Of a DNA stretch of 64,000 bases, positions 22,160 through 35,802 are shown in pieces (position 1 is the stretch's first letter; the number at the start of each line of letters is the position of its first letter). The translations under genes were made by a program, and so were the position numbers. Source of the DNA: Aspidiotus rigidus. Lineage: Eukaryota; Arthropoda; Insecta; Hemiptera; Diaspididae. The notes beneath the pieces are model-generated. The model was not told the DNA's origin, ran no database searches, and worked only from the letters and a program-made list of their open reading frames with translations. Where the stretch lies: the NCBI GenBank assembly GCA_035079385.1, contig JAVHKY010000029.1, positions 8,494,001 to 8,558,000 on the forward strand, read 5' to 3'.

Positions 22160-24223
22160 GAACGGTTATTCGTACTACTGTCACAAATTTGCCACTCAAT
22201 ACGGTACAATATGATAAAATTCGTGTTAGAAAACTACACTTATATGCATTTCATGAGCCACGTTGATAACGAAATACCCTAAGTTTGAAAATGAATGTCA
22301 ATGAAATCATGAATACAGTACATAGAGTATTAGAGTAATCCGAATTCCGAGTGTTTCGATTGTAGATGAACGAAATATCAGAGAAGTGAATATGTTCAAG
22401 TCCGAGACAATAATTCAGTCTATATCTTTATTTAATATGAATCATTTAGTTTTACTAATATAATATTGTCAGTGTACCTCGTCGACGGCAGACTGATCTG
22501 TACGAGGTCTCGTTTTACTGATATGCCACGGCTCTTTGATTTTCATTTTTTGAATAATAATAAACATAGGCCTACAAATATTCTTCGGTGTCTCACTGAG
22601 CACTGACTGCCCTTAAACACCCTGCTCGTATAAGTACTTTGATTAGATTTCCGAATCATTATAGGAATAGGAATGGGAACATCACTAAACACTCTATTAT
22701 TATTCATTGATAAAATATTCCCATACTGTTATCATGTTCATTCTTGTTCATAAATAGTTGAATTCCTTGCCCAATAATAATGTCTATATTGGTACGAAAC
22801 GTTCTGAAAAGATATTCAGATACTTTTAAACCAGAATGGTACACGGTTCCCGAATTCTGATAAAAAAAACCATGGTCAAATGATCTTACATAGACTGATG
22901 TCTGATAACATTCGAAGGAACGTTTCCGTTTTATTCGTGGTTTCGGTAAGATCTTGCGAAGAAACGATCCAGTCAGTTGTCCTTCATGATTATAGTTTAT
23001 TCTTATTCAACATAAACTTTGTACGACATTATTTCGTGTCATACATGTTCTAAGTCTAAGACTACATATTATTTTCCCCAAATTCTTCGAGAAAACAAGA
23101 AATTAGGCTGCGTAATATGAATCGTTCGAAATCAAGTTGTTCGAGATCTGATTACTTATTTCCTTTGAAAGTGCATAAAGTTGAAAAAAAATTCTTAAAT
23201 TTCAGAGCTAAGTAGATAATTTTCGTCTTTAAAAGTGAAAGTTGGAATATTCTCGAAAGAAGCTCGAAAGGACGTATTGACGCGGTTTATCAACATTGAA
23301 AATTGAAACATCAAAATTATTGTGGGTATTTGCATCCGCCATTTTGTACGCAGAAATAATTTTTTTCCGCGAACAATGTATTTTACTTTCGATGAAGGAT
23401 TATACCTATTCAAAATCGACGGCAGAATACCTAAATCATATTATTTTTGCGGTTTCATGTTAGAAACGTTATTTTTTTGAGTCATCAATTAATGAGTGAA
23501 ATACAAGAAAATATATCGTAATGTATTGAGTCGACGTTTCAACTTTAAATCAGATTCAGGATGACAAATTCCATCAAAATTGCTCATATTCAAACGAAGG
23601 AAAGGACAGTTTTTATCGCTTGACATGATATGATTTCGATTCTAGGTACACATCATAACCAAACAAGGATATTTCAGCAATTTTTATACCTTCAATCACG
23701 ATAGCTAGATTATAGAACTTCGTCGATGTGTTACACGACCATTACTTCTTAATTACTATAAGTACCACGACATTAAATAAAAGACACAAAAAAATGTCGC
23801 TTACTTTCAATGAAGGAGTTTCACGCACGTTCAATATATAGTAAAATCAACCATATTAAAATCCACGTTTGTAATTTTTTGAAATATTTCATCAGCAATT
23901 GTTCTTTTCGAATTACGGTGTACGTCAACTACGCTATGATATGGACTCCAGCTTCAAATGTGAAATGCTGCACATTCAAACAGAAAAAAAAAAATACATA
24001 TAATATTTATAATTTACCTATTTTCGAGTATAAATAACACATTTTGTCAGATATTCTTTCGACATTTTCTAATTTTGTCATCAATTTCGATTAAAACTTT
24101 TTTTTTTTTTTTTTCCTCCGCATACGTTTCAAGTTTTTCTACAATAATGTAATATACTTAGCAAAGAAATACATTTTCAATCCAAGACTGCCAAGAATAT
24201 ATTCAAAAAATACCGAAGAAACA
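22160..24223. other. Intergenic between H4 and H2A, first part
   Basis: AT-rich with scattered low-complexity runs and a TAGGCCTA near 22568. No exon or RNA gene recognised; short ORFs lack coding character. Confidence 0.55.
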
Positions 24224-25675
24224 GAGTCCGGATTTTTCAACGCCACAAATGAAAGTTTTTGGCATTTAAAAAACCAAAAAGATACAGAAAACGCGCGATT
24301 TTCAGTTTTTCTCATAATTCACGACCAAAATTCAATATCCGATCATAATTACCCGATTTTTGACAAAGATTAACTATTTTTTTCGGAATTAGTATTCTAT
24401 ACAAATACCAAATTCTACCAACTCTTCTTTGTATTGAAATTATTTCATTTTGGACCAAGATTTGAGTATTATGATATTTTCAACCAAAATAATTATTGTT
24501 TTTAAACAAAACTTCAACCCACCTTTTATTTTATTTTTCGATGTTTTTTGCAAAAATTAACCAATTGTAGGTAAAATTTATAAAATTTTGCTAAAAATTA
24601 CATAAAAAGACGATATATTCAACAGACTGGTAATTTTCGGCTTTATATTTGGCTTCAAACTTAAGCTGTTATCGGCATTTTTTGGCATAATAGAATTTCT
24701 TTCCCAGAAACTACTACAGGCTAAGACGAATTTTCTATTGTATCAGGTACTTTTCAAGCATTCCGCCTTCAGTAAAATGATTCTAATCCGGGACCTGGTA
24801 ATAAACAATGAAAAGATAATCAGACTTTCATAAAATAAATGCAGTCTTTCGTGAGAGTAAAAAATAGTTGAAATACACAAGGTGTAGGTAGCCTGTGAAG
24901 AAGTTTCTGATGTGGTGCACATTATGAAAATTTTTATTTTAATTGTTATATTTATATAACCCATGTACAGAAGATAAAGGTAGACTACACTAATATTACC
25001 CAACTTGATGATCCTCCGATGATCCTCCTATTTTTTTATGGTTCCCAATATTTGGGACGAAAGGTGCTCTACAGATAAAATGAAGATGTTCATGATTCAT
25101 GATCATAATTTAGCGAGAAGCTTAAAAAATGAAGAGAAGTTTGTTTTGTGGATAGTAGAATCTGATAAACATATTTTATGTAGCTCGAAAGGGCCAAAAA
25201 CTGAGTTTCAAGTCGAATAACGCCAAATATGACCGCAGACTGTTGAATATCGTCTCAATATTTAGTAAAAAATTGGTATATTTTCCTTGAAATCCAGTGA
25301 TTTTTGTAAGAAGAAAAAAAAATGATGATAATAAATAAATAAGCAAAAAATACTAAAGTTTGTTCGTAAATCGGTTTATTTCAGTTGAAGAGATGATAAT
25401 TTATAAATTCTTTGGTCTAAAATAAAATAATTTTAATTAAAAAAAGTGTTTGGGATTTGGTATTTTTATATACTGATTCCTACATAGATACTGATTTCTG
25501 AGAATTAGTTAATCTTTGTAAAAAATCACGTAATCTTGGTCGAAGATCGAATTATTTTAGTTGTGAACTATTAAAAGTGACTTTTTTTTTGGTCCTCTTC
25601 TTCATTTTAATGCCGTCGTTTGGTGTTCTAAATGCCAAAGATTTTCATTTTGAGCATCGAAAAATCTAGGCTCTG
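24224..25675. mobile_element. Large ancient foldback element, about 1.45 kb
   Basis: 24224-24690 and the complement of 25200-25675 are alike along most of their length. Shared landmarks in order are TTTGGCATTTA, GACCAA, ACAAAGATTAACTA, AATACCAAAT, TTTTGG/AGACCAA and GACGAT..TATTCAACAG.CTG. Arms are about 470 bp with a 510-bp spacer, many substitutions and small indels. No transposase ORF. A shorter related piece lies at about 31640-31690. Confidence 0.6.
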
Positions 25676-27273
25676 ATCATGACACTCAATTTGGATTGAA
25701 AGAGAGAAAAAAAAATGGTACCTACATCATTTCATCTTCATTACCTATTATTTTGTTTCCAAAGAGCATCACTTTTCTCTAGTAAGTAGAGAAATTCAAA
25801 TCGATAAAAGTTGGACAATTTTTCAGGGAAGAAAAAAAAAAAAAGTACATGAAACTAGAATGAAAAGAGTGCCAAAAAAATTGTTACAAAGACATTATAC
25901 GATTAGTAACTTCTATGCCGTCGAATTTAGGCAATTCATTTTAAAAATAATTTTTCAGAAGTTTTCAACAGGATCCGAGAAGCACTGGTAGGTATTATAA
26001 TGTTATTTTTTTTTTCGATTATAGCATTTTGTCATATTTTTCTAGCTACGTCTTGAATATTTTAAAATTTTTCAGATTGTTGGGGAGAATTTCTAGACCT
26101 AGCTGTTTCATACTTCCTTAAATTTTTCGTCTTTTCCTGTCCTGTGTAGACACCTTGAATTCAGAAATTTTAATTCAAGTCCCTAATAATGATGAATAAT
26201 AAGAACAACTCATACGGGAATTTCCATTCGACAATTGAATAGGAAAATACGATAGGAATTCCGGGTTATTCACCACGATCTGAGCACGTAAGAGTCAGAA
26301 AAGAGCTGGTCAAAAACTTATTGTCACATTTGTTCTACAATATTCGAGATCTCGCGCTCTCATTCAGCCAGATTTTCACTCCAGTTAGCTGTTCCCGATT
26401 AGTATTTTCCTCTTAAATATTTTTGGCTTAGGAAGTGGTCTACCTACTTTATAATGTATTACCTACATATTAGTTAAAATCACTAAATGAAAATAATCCA
26501 GGCCAGAAAATGATTCATTACAAATACATCGACATGAATTGATAAAAAAATTACTGTTTTTGCGACCAAACTAACGGATCTTCGTATCCTAATCCTAAAT
26601 TCTACAAGAGGAACGGATTCGTTTAGTTTACTACTTTCATTCAAAAGTACGAGTATAATGCTTAATGCATCTGCATCATTTTAAGGGTGAGCCAAACACT
26701 CCGCAAAAAATAAATGTTTTCTTATTGAAGTCAGTACATTTACAGGTCACACCATCATATCATCTTTAAATCTCCTATTTGTATATTTAAATTCATAACG
26801 TATTCGGATTTCGTGTTACAGCTGGGATGCTTCGGTATTATAATATTATCGGCACATTATAGGGATTAGGGAATATGACCTTTTCTTCTATCCTTCGATC
26901 AAGCTACACGTCGAAGTCGTCATTTATTTTGATTCACTCAGTCAAAATTAACTATCCTAAAATCTAACCATAATATTAGTAACGTGCCACCAGTAAATTA
27001 TGGTCATACTCGCATTAAAGTAATGAGCCACACCCGATGTCCCAATTTGAACATCGAGAGTAAGTTGAGATTGAGACATGAAAATGTTGTTAAAAAATGA
27101 AACTTCGATTAAACTACCAGTTGTCCAGGACAATTTCAATCAATGGCATCATCATTCATATTACTAAAAATTCAAGACATCGAAGGAAGGTTTGTTGCCT
27201 TATCCTAAAATCAACTCCAGTCAAAGAGTCGAAGATTTACAGCGTGCTATAACCATCAAGAAATGAATGTGGT
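25676..27273. other. Intergenic between H4 and H2A, second part
   Basis: AT-rich; no gene or strong repeat recognised. Confidence 0.5.
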
Positions 27274-27289
27274 GGTCCTGAAAAGGACC
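27274..27289 (-). promoter_or_regulatory. Histone H2A 3' stem-loop (variant stem)
   Basis: On the minus strand GGTCCTTTTCAGGACC. Compared with the other four genes (GGCCC/GGGCC) the third stem pair is changed on both sides (C to T and G to A), keeping pairing. ATTTCTT follows after 9 nt. Confidence 0.95.
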
Positions 27290-27319
27290 GTTTTAATTTT
27301 TAAGTGAGTAGATATTCGC

Positions 27320-27694
27320 TTATGGTTTCTTCTCGGTTTTCTTGGGTAAGAGAACAGCTTGGATGTTCGGCAACACACCACCTTGAGCAATGGTAACACC
27401 GGACAACAATTTGTTCAACTCTTCGTCATTACGGATGGCCAACTGCAAGTGACGTGGGATAATTCTGGTCTTCTTGTTGTCACGGGCAGCATTACCTGCC
27501 AATTCCAAAACTTCAGCAGCCAAGTATTCCATAACGGCGGCCAAGTAGACTGGAGCACCACCTCCGACACGCTCGGCGTAGTTGCCTTTGCGGAGCAGAC
27601 GATGGATACGACCGACTGGGAACTGTAATCCAGCACGAGACGAACGAGTCTTTGACTTTCCTTTAACTTTACCACCTTTACCGCGACCAGACAT
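27320..27694 (-). CDS. H2A: Histone H2A
   Basis: Core histone, 124 codons, no intron. Canonical features: SGRGKGGK start, [34 protein letters not shown] fold split over the helix, acidic-patch residues in NDEELNKLL, and the C-tail [14 protein letters not shown]. It has no SQ-type H2A.X tail or H2A.Z changes, so it is the replication-dependent form. Divergent from H2B with 544 bp between starts. TATATAAA lies 92 bp upstream (27786-27793). Confidence 0.98.
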   Translation of the reverse strand: MSGRGKGGKVKGKSKTRSSRAGLQFPVGRIHRLLRKGNYAERVGGGAPVYLAAVMEYLAAEVLELAGNAARDNKKTRIIPRHLQLAIRNDEELNKLLSGVTIAQGGVLPNIQAVLLPKKTEKKP

Positions 27695-28238
27695 GGTTGA
27701 TGATTACTTTTTACGAATATAAAACACGTACGAAAAACAAAACACAAAGTGAGAACGTATGATTGCAAACGGGTCTTCCGTGCACTTTATATAGGGAAAC
27801 GGAGTACTCGTACCAACCAATCGTGAGGCACCTCGAAGATACGACGATTTGATTGGATTAAATAAGCAGAAATCCATTCTATCGCTCCAATTTCACGAAA
27901 AGCAGCATAATATTACGAAGTTAGAATAACTAAGAACCCCAAATACGTTTAGAAGACGATAACTTTGATAGCTAAACAAATCTATCGAAGAACTAAACAT
28001 TGACGAAGAAAAAGATACAATAATTTACGAAATAATAACGATCATCAACGTTGTTACGAATTCCGTACGATAAGCACCAATCAAACGGCGAGCTGACGCT
28101 ACCAACGATCGCGCGCAACGCGATTGGGCGTTTCACTGTCGACGTTTCCCTATAAATACGGACGCTCGATCCGCTGAACAACATTATTTCTCGTTATCAA
28201 AGTGTTCTCTAGTTTTTTTCAACAAAGTTCAATTTGCA
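27695..28238. promoter_or_regulatory. Divergent H2A/H2B promoter
   Basis: TATA boxes for H2A (27786-27793, minus) and H2B (28151-28158, TATAAATA) face apart. CCAAT boxes occur near both (27817-27821; CCAAT near 28078; ATTGG near 28123). The shared region is larger than the H3/H4 one. Confidence 0.85.
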
Positions 28239-28616
28239 ATGGCACCGCCCAAGAGTACTGGTAAAGCCGTGAAGAAAGCCGGCAAGGCTACGAAGAACCT
28301 GAAAAAGGATGACAACAAGAAGCGTCACAAGAAAAGGAAAGAATCCTACGCTGTATACATCTACAAAGTGTTGAAACAAGTTCATCCCGACACCGGAGTT
28401 TCGTCCAAAGCCATGAGCATCATGAACAGCTTCGTCAACGACATTTTCGAACGTATTGCCGCCGAAGCCAGCAGATTAGCTCACTACAACAAGCGATCGA
28501 CGATCACTTCCAGGGAAGTGCAAACCGCTGTCAGGCTTTTACTGCCTGGTGAATTGGCCAAGCACGCCGTTTCTGAAGGAACCAAGGCTGTCACCAAATA
28601 CACCAGCTCCAAGTAG
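28239..28616 (+). CDS. H2B: Histone H2B
   Basis: Core histone, 125 codons, no intron. The basic tail ([19 protein letters not shown]) leads into [20 protein letters not shown] and the conserved helix ending [22 protein letters not shown], with the ubiquitin-acceptor lysine in AVTKYTSS. Divergent from H2A. The leader contains CAATTTGCAA, also present just before the H4 start apart from an AATTT insertion. Confidence 0.98.
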   Translation: MAPPKSTGKAVKKAGKATKNLKKDDNKKRHKKRKESYAVYIYKVLKQVHPDTGVSSKAMSIMNSFVNDIFERIAAEASRLAHYNKRSTITSREVQTAVRLLLPGELAKHAVSEGTKAVTKYTSSK

Positions 28617-28642
28617 ATGGTTGCGATTTGAACTATTAAAAC

Positions 28643-28658
28643 GGCCCTTTTCAGGGCC
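28643..28658 (+). promoter_or_regulatory. Histone H2B 3' stem-loop
   Basis: GGCCCTTTTCAGGGCC, 26 bp after the stop; ATTTCTTGA follows after 9 nt. Confidence 0.95.
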
Positions 28659-28679
28659 ACCACATAAATTTCTTGACGT

Positions 28680-29744
28680 TATAGTCTACGATTTGTTGCT
28701 CAATGAATTGTTGTGAGATAGATTCAGTACACTAGCAGTAGCAAGTTACATGTGAATGCTAATATTGTCGATTGAAAAACGTGTTAGGAATCAGTCGCTC
28801 AGTGATAATTATGTAGATTCCCAATCTTGTATTCTTGTACTGAGTAATGAAACCAAGATGTGATTCTTTTATCCTTTGATTAAAAAAAAAAAAAAGGAAT
28901 GTACATTACGCTCATCGCCAAATCGAAAGAGAAACATGATTTTATTAATGACTACTGAGATCAATTGTTAAGTATCAGTTTCATGAATACCGGTGACTTC
29001 GACTAAATACTTAAACAAAGAACGCTCACGCTCTGAACTGAACTTTCGTACGTTGTACGGTTGTAGATTGTAGAGACGTAATATGTGACTCACCCAGACT
29101 CAGCCTAGTATCTCATTTTTCTTCAAAATATTTTCAATCTTTCGAGCTCTTGAAAAAAAAATTGATTTACTGTAGTGTTACTGCAATAAATTCCTCGTAA
29201 GTCGTGATTGAACAAACTGACATTACTCTCGTATTGCGATCGATCAGAGCGAACGAATATGCCTTCAATGCTTCATTACATCATGAATTTTACATTCAAC
29301 GACGCCGCTATCGCTATCCATATTATTCATTCTAGAAATACGTCATCAAAGATCATCAAAGTCTTTATATTCACCAGTATCCTACCCAATCATCAAAATA
29401 CAGCCTAACTGTTCCCGTTTTTTGCTCATCATTCTCGAACACAAAAACGGAAAAAATCTCGTTCGCGCGATGAAAATTCTCGATCATGTCGATATTTCCA
29501 ACGTTTGGGCTCTTCCACTGAGGTGAGAGATTGATGCCATATAACCAAGTGTACAGAAAAAATTTTACGAGAAAATATTTAAACAATGGTAGGTACCTAA
29601 TGAGGTTACCTATTCTATTTACTTGCCAAAGGGTTCAGTGAAAGTATTTTCTGCTCCAAAAACTGATGACACGTAAAAAACAACCGTCATTCCTTGGGCA
29701 ACAGGATATCGAACGATGTTTTCATACAGAAATTACCGTCTCGG
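28680..29744. other. Intergenic after H2B
   Basis: AT-rich; no gene or repeat recognised. GTAGGTACCTAATGA palindrome near 29590. Confidence 0.5.
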
Positions 29745-30575
29745 ATTAGACAAAAACTGAGGCTCCAAATTACGCAGAAACCGAGGAGGCTCTGAATTGA
29801 ACGGAAACTAAGAAACTCTTATTATCTATACAGAAATTGAGATTCTGAATTATAAAAAAATTAAAGCTCTGAATCGGGGCAGAAATCGGGGTCCTGGATT
29901 ATACAGAAAATGAAGTTCTAAATTATTCAGAAACTAGAATCTTATACAGAAACGGAGGCTCGGAAGCAGCAGAAAGAAACTGGCTTTCTGAATCATACAG
30001 AAATACTGGAATCTCTTAAATTAGGCCTATATAGAAACTGAGACTAAATTATTATTATATATAAATTGAAGCCCAGAATTGGACAGAAACTGCGGAGGTT
30101 TTAAGTTATACAGAAACCAGTGTCCTACATTATGTAGAACTGAGGCTCTGAGGTAAATAGAAAATGAGACTTTGAATTATACAGAAACTAGAATCTTGAA
30201 TCATACAGAAATTGAGACTCTGAATTAAACAGAAACTCTGGTTTTTAATTATACAAAAACTAGGGTTTTGGATCATACAGAATCTGAGGCTCTTCATTAT
30301 GCCGGTTCTGTATTACGTAGAAACAGAAGGCTCGTATCACGCGTATTATAGAAACTGGTGTCTTATGCAAAACATGGAATCGATCTTATTGTATAAAGAA
30401 ACTGCGGCTTTGAATTATACAGGAACTTGAGTTCTGCGTTATACAAAAATAAGAAGCTCTAAGATATAGAGAAACTGAGGCTCTAAATTTGACAGAAACT
30501 TGAGTTCTGGATCAGACAGAAACGGGAATCTCATATACAAAAATTGAGGTCTGAATTATATAGAAGCATGAGGCT
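29745..30575. repeat. Degenerate minisatellite, unit about 24 bp
   Basis: More than 25 variants of ATACAGAAACTGAGGCTC plus TGAATT follow each other over about 830 bp, with unit length drifting between about 22 and 30 bp. Landmarks ACAGAAA, GAGGCTCT and GAATTATA recur throughout. No frame stays open, so it is not a coding repeat. Confidence 0.85.
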
Positions 30576-31430
30576 ATAACTACCCCAAGGAAGCCAAGAC
30601 TTCGAAATTTACCGTATTTCAAAAATTTTTCCGAAAAGAAAGAAATGTGTTGAGAAAAATTTCGGTTGATCGGTCAGATGGTCTTAAATTATGGATATTC
30701 ATACACACATGATATATACATACAAAATGACAGAAATCCTAGCTTGTACTCGTATATTAGATAATTAAGTCAATATTGTAATATAGGCGAGCAAACTTAC
30801 CTCTTTCTTCAGAAAGAACTGATGTGCGAGTGATTTCAGAATGATACAAAAACAACGGTATTTGAGTTATAAATCCACTATGGCAGCTCAGAATCATTTT
30901 CCATTCGAATTTCATTGCCCGTTTCCATTTCTAAATCAACACATCAATAAGGTACCTACGTTCAAAAGAATATCCAGATTATTTCAATTCATAAAATATC
31001 AAAAACTAAAATTTCCTTAGTCTATGTACAGGCGTTTCAACATTGAAGAAAATAAATCTGATGTCTCGAAAATTTAGTTTTAAACTCTAACTGGAATTTT
31101 CATAATAATCTAGATTCTAAAAATTATAGAATATACATTCGACTCAAGGTGTCTACCACAATCAAATTTAAAAATCGTAAAACTTTTGTACGACATCTCA
31201 TTTTTTTTCTAGATACCTCAACAAAAAATCTAGTTCTTTTCTTTCACTCACTAAAAAATTCCCGGGTTTCGTTCCATCTTCAGAACACCTTTGTGTGACA
31301 AAGTAGCTCGTTTAAAAAAAAGAAAAAAAAAAAATGGTAAAAGATTACAAAAATTTAGAAGAAAAACAATTTCTTGTCCCATTTCATCACCCCACATTAA
31401 AGGAAGAATTGAGGGTTATCATTGATAAAC

Positions 31431-31470
<40 letters not shown>

Positions 31471-32316
31471 GAATAAATGGATGAATGCAACTTATGAGAT
31501 TGACGATAATAGTCAGAAATAATTATTACTTATTAATAATTACCAGTAAATTTGAAGAATTTTAACAATAAAAAATGAAATTGAAGAAAAAGCTAAATCA
31601 CAACCATATTTTTACAATTAAAATAAAAATCTAGGTATCTCAATATGACCGCAAGACGACTATTATTTGCTATTTGATCTCAATTAATTTTTTTTTTTTT
31701 TTCTTATAATCGACTTCATTTCTGATACCTTGCTAAATTTTTTGAAATTAAGTATTGGTTCTAAATGTTCTAACTGATTTGTTGTATTTTAATTATAACT
31801 TCGCTGAAAGAATTTGGCTGAATTGTTCCGTTTCAGGATTTTCTGACGACTATATTTATAGTATTCCTAACGAAGACGGCTTTTGTTTTCTAAAAATCTT
31901 GAATCTACCTCCTCACCTCGATTTTTCAATTGTTTCCTGAACATTATTATAAGATTCGAATGTTTAGAATGAAATAGTAAATGAAACGAGAGAACATTTG
32001 AATTCCAAACATAATTGCGAGCCCTACTGCAAAAAAAAAAAAGTAAAAATAAAGTAAAATTATAATGATAGGTAGGTACTGAAAATATTACGATATCAGC
32101 AAAATTCTTCGAAAGTCTCCATTATGAGGTAGAAAATAAAACAGTTGTTCCTAGTGTGTCTAAAACGCTCGCTGAAGTTCTTAACTTCAATAATGATGTA
32201 GCCAAGTCTCAATTTGTGAAACTTCATTTGAGATGAGAAAAGTACGCTTCTCTCCGACCGCTTGTTACTTGTCAGCAATTGTATCTTATTATTAGTTCTA
32301 ATTTTCACTAAATTCA
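30576..32316. other. Intergenic with a 38-base poly-A run
   Basis: A38 at 31432-31469. Around 31640-31690 lies a piece related to the arms of the 24224 foldback element (ATATGACCGCA). No gene seen. Confidence 0.55.
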
Positions 32317-32628
32317 AACTCTAACATCACCCACCGTTACCTCCTGACAAAAGAGCCTCCTCCAATATGTGAAAGCTGCCCGGGAAAAATCGTTACAATC
32401 CATCATTTTCTCACTGAATGCCGATATAAGTACACTGGCAGGAGGCAGTTCGCCGATCTCAGAACCGAAGAGCTAACCGATCTAGTGAACTACATTTGTA
32501 CCAATAAATTAGAAATAATTCTGGAGCTAATCATATTAGGCTAGGTACTCATATTTACAACTAGCTCGATGGGTATAGCCGTTTTATTATGGCATTAAGT
32601 ACTTTGAATAAATAAAAATAAAAAAAAG
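32317..32628 (+). mobile_element. 5'-truncated LINE: RNase H C-terminal end and tail
   Basis: An open stretch 32317-32544 reads ITHRYLLTKEPPPIC, then ESC..HHFLTEC, a zinc-knuckle-like C-x2-C-H-x4-C, which is the standard end of the reverse-transcriptase/RNase H protein of insect non-LTR retrotransposons, before TAG. An A-rich tail of TAAA units follows to about 32628. Nothing more of the element precedes it, so it is a short dead-on-arrival copy. Confidence 0.75.
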
Positions 32629-35600
32629 TACGAAAGATACGCTTTACTACAGAGAGTCTTTCCGCCGAACAGAGAAAGAATTTTCAACTATCACCTCGAA
32701 GATTTATTTCTAAAAATTAATGAAGAAGATTTTTTCTGTCTTGTTTTTTGCGAGCATTATCAACGAAATCCTTCGATTGGATCATTAGTAAGTTAATTTC
32801 AGTTCCATCCTACAAAAGAAGAAAACTATATAATCGTTCTTGATGTAGATATATGAAAGTTGTAAGGTATTGTGTTCGGGTGGTTTGAGGTCACACGTTG
32901 CTTGATGAAAATCAATATCGCAGCTCACCCGACGACCAAAAGTTTCCCCACACTTCACTCTACCCATTGCGCGAAAAAATGAAAAAAAATTCGATATATT
33001 TTTTTTTTCGTTATAAAAATTTGTTAGAATTCGGTAGGTATATTAACGGATATTTTCACAAATGTGAAAGTCTGCTTCATCATAATTGAAGTTGAAGTTT
33101 AGTGAGCTTTTTTAGATACACTGGGGAAATTTCTTCTAATCTCTGTCTATACCGGTAATTGAAAACTTCTGAAAAATTTTACGAGAGATCGCAATTTTTC
33201 CAGTATTATAATTTTCCTCTATCCCTTCACATCGTTTTCTTTTTTTTTTCTCTTTCTATTATGAATAATTACCCCGAGTTTTGAATAAGATTCACTTTTT
33301 TCCCGCTCAAAATGATAATACTGTACTCGAAAACGGAACGCGCGAGTACACGCCAACAAAATAATGCTGCAGACAACAATAATTTGAAGAGGGGTGAAAA
33401 TAAAACCGGTCTAATGTGAACCATATGTATGCTATTTCATTCATAACAAAAAGGTTTCGCCCTAAATTCTTTCTTTTCTACTTCCTCTAGGACGTCCACA
33501 TATTAAAGGAAGGTTAACACTAATTTCAATCCTTGGAAAATATACGACAAGCTCGGTTAAAAGAAAAATCAATCGTTTAAGCTTAAACTGGAGTACAGTC
33601 TACTTTGTTGATAGCCAAAATTAGACTTCTAGAATTTCCAAAAATTAAATAAAGACTTATTTTAAAAATCTAGTGCTTAAGTCACGGATATTCGTACTCC
33701 AACTGGAACTGACCCAACATCACAAAACCCCGCAAAAAATAAGGGAGGTATCCGAACAAAAGTCAGAAGTATTGGTTTTGAAAATTATACGTATCGAACA
33801 ACTACACCTAGTTTTTGTTAGCTCAAATCTCATGAAAATAGACTTGATTAGATTATTATTCATATTATTCGTAAGATCTGTGAGATGATTCTGACCCATC
33901 GCAAGTCTTTAGGGGAGTTCATTAAATACTCGAGAATATAATATTAGGTCTTTTCTAAATTAACGTTTTTTTAAAATTTGTTTGCATGCAACTTTGATAT
34001 TCCACTTTTCCTTTTTTAATTTCATAAGAAATTCTATTAATTAGAATGCAGATTAAAACAGCTTCATTTCCTTACGAAATTCAACCCACACTGTCCTCCT
34101 TATTTTCCACCTCACATTGGAAATCAATCTTTCCGACTATAGTCATGTTAAACTGGAATAGGCCGATACTATTCATTCAACATGCCAGCTTCAATTTAAT
34201 TTCTGTAACTTCAAATTCCTAGCCACCAAGTTGAATTGGAACATTTCCCATAAATTAGTCAGCCGAGCTGCAATTCTCTGGCAGATATCAAATCATTCAG
34301 ACTGTGCTCATCATAACACGCAACATATCTAGGTACCTCTCAGATTCAAACATGAAAAAAATTGGAACATCGGTAATACTGACGAAAATTTCATCTAGAT
34401 GAATTAGGTATAATGAGAAAATTCATGATACCTCACGGAAGCTTCGAATTTTGGTAAACATTTTTTTTTATAGTCCGACCGGAAGCTTATTTTCGCGCTG
34501 TAAAAAGCCGAATTTAATTTCGATGCATATACATAATTACAAGATATAATATATTATAGTTTCCATCTTTTTCCCAAATGTCAACATCTCCTTCAACAAC
34601 TTATGAATTTACAATAAAATCTCAAAAGTAGGCCTATACAATAGAAATTAAATTCGAATGTACAGAGATTGAATGAATCATAACCGGTATAATTGCAGCA
34701 TCTCACATTAATTTATTCAATTCAATTTTTTCGGCAATTCGAAATGATCCGATCACAAGATCATAAAATTTTTCACCAATTTTAGTCCAAGATCCAATAG
34801 TTACGTACTTACCATAAAATGAAATTGAATGCATCAAGAAAAATTTGCTGACAATTGAATTCGTAGGTAGACGATCTCGTCAACAATGACATCTTTCGTG
34901 GAAATGAAGTTTCGCAAGGGTTCGAATTTTCTAGTTCTTATTTACAGGTCAATTATCCGTGAATCATGTTTTAAATCTTTAATAATATTCAATTCTATGA
35001 ATTTCTCATTAATTACCTACAAAAAATTTGAAAATTTTGTTATAGGTTTACAGTGCTATGTTGCTATTCGTATAAACGCGAGTCGTGCATAAAATATGAA
35101 CGTAATAAGGAATCTCGAGTTTTATTTCTGACGTATTTACAGTAAATGGTCATATTAGACCTTTCGAGAAAAATTGATTTCAAGTTTTAACAAAAGATTT
35201 CCGAAAATTGCATCTATCTTCATTCCCTTGGGTCAATAACAACCCAGACCATAGTATAAGTATGCTTAATACAGCGTCGAAAAATTGTGCTAAGTCGATG
35301 AAGAAAAACTTGTTTTCAGCGAGAGAATACGATTCTCGAGCGGTGTTTTCGGTATCATAAGTTGCCTAGAAGACTCTAGATTCGATATAAACTAGGAAAT
35401 AAATTATTCTAAGGGTAATTATTTATTTTTAAGTAATTTTCTACGAGCGTAATCGCAATTCGACCACGACTTTCCTCGAATTCTCGCATATAATCAATAT
35501 TAATTCGAGGTACAGATAAAATTAACTTCCTCTATAATAAAATTCAATCTATCTACTTTAAATATTTTTGCTCTCCGACATTAAAAAAATATATCTTCGT

Positions 35601-35639
35601 CGCGGAATAATTAATTTAAAAACGGAATGAAACACGAAA
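32629..35639. other. Intergenic before H1
   Basis: About 3 kb AT-rich DNA. No exon, RNA gene or strong repeat recognised; TAGGTACCTCTC near 34331 and TAGGCCTATAC near 34630 are palindrome-type words. Confidence 0.5.
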
Positions 35640-35707
35640 AGCAAACGATCGTGTTTGATGAAGAACGTCTGTCGTGCAGCGGTTCACAATACGGCACAAC
35701 CTCACCC

Positions 35708-35715
35708 TATATAAG
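35708..35715 (+). promoter_or_regulatory. TATA box of histone H1
   Basis: TATATAAG, 88 bp before the H1 start codon, the same box and similar distance as H3. Confidence 0.8.
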
Positions 35716-35802
35716 CGACGTACGCGTTCGCTCAACACTATAGTACATTTCATTCAAGTTATACGTTGTTACTGTTGTTCGTGCGTTTATTTCGTTTTCA
35801 CG

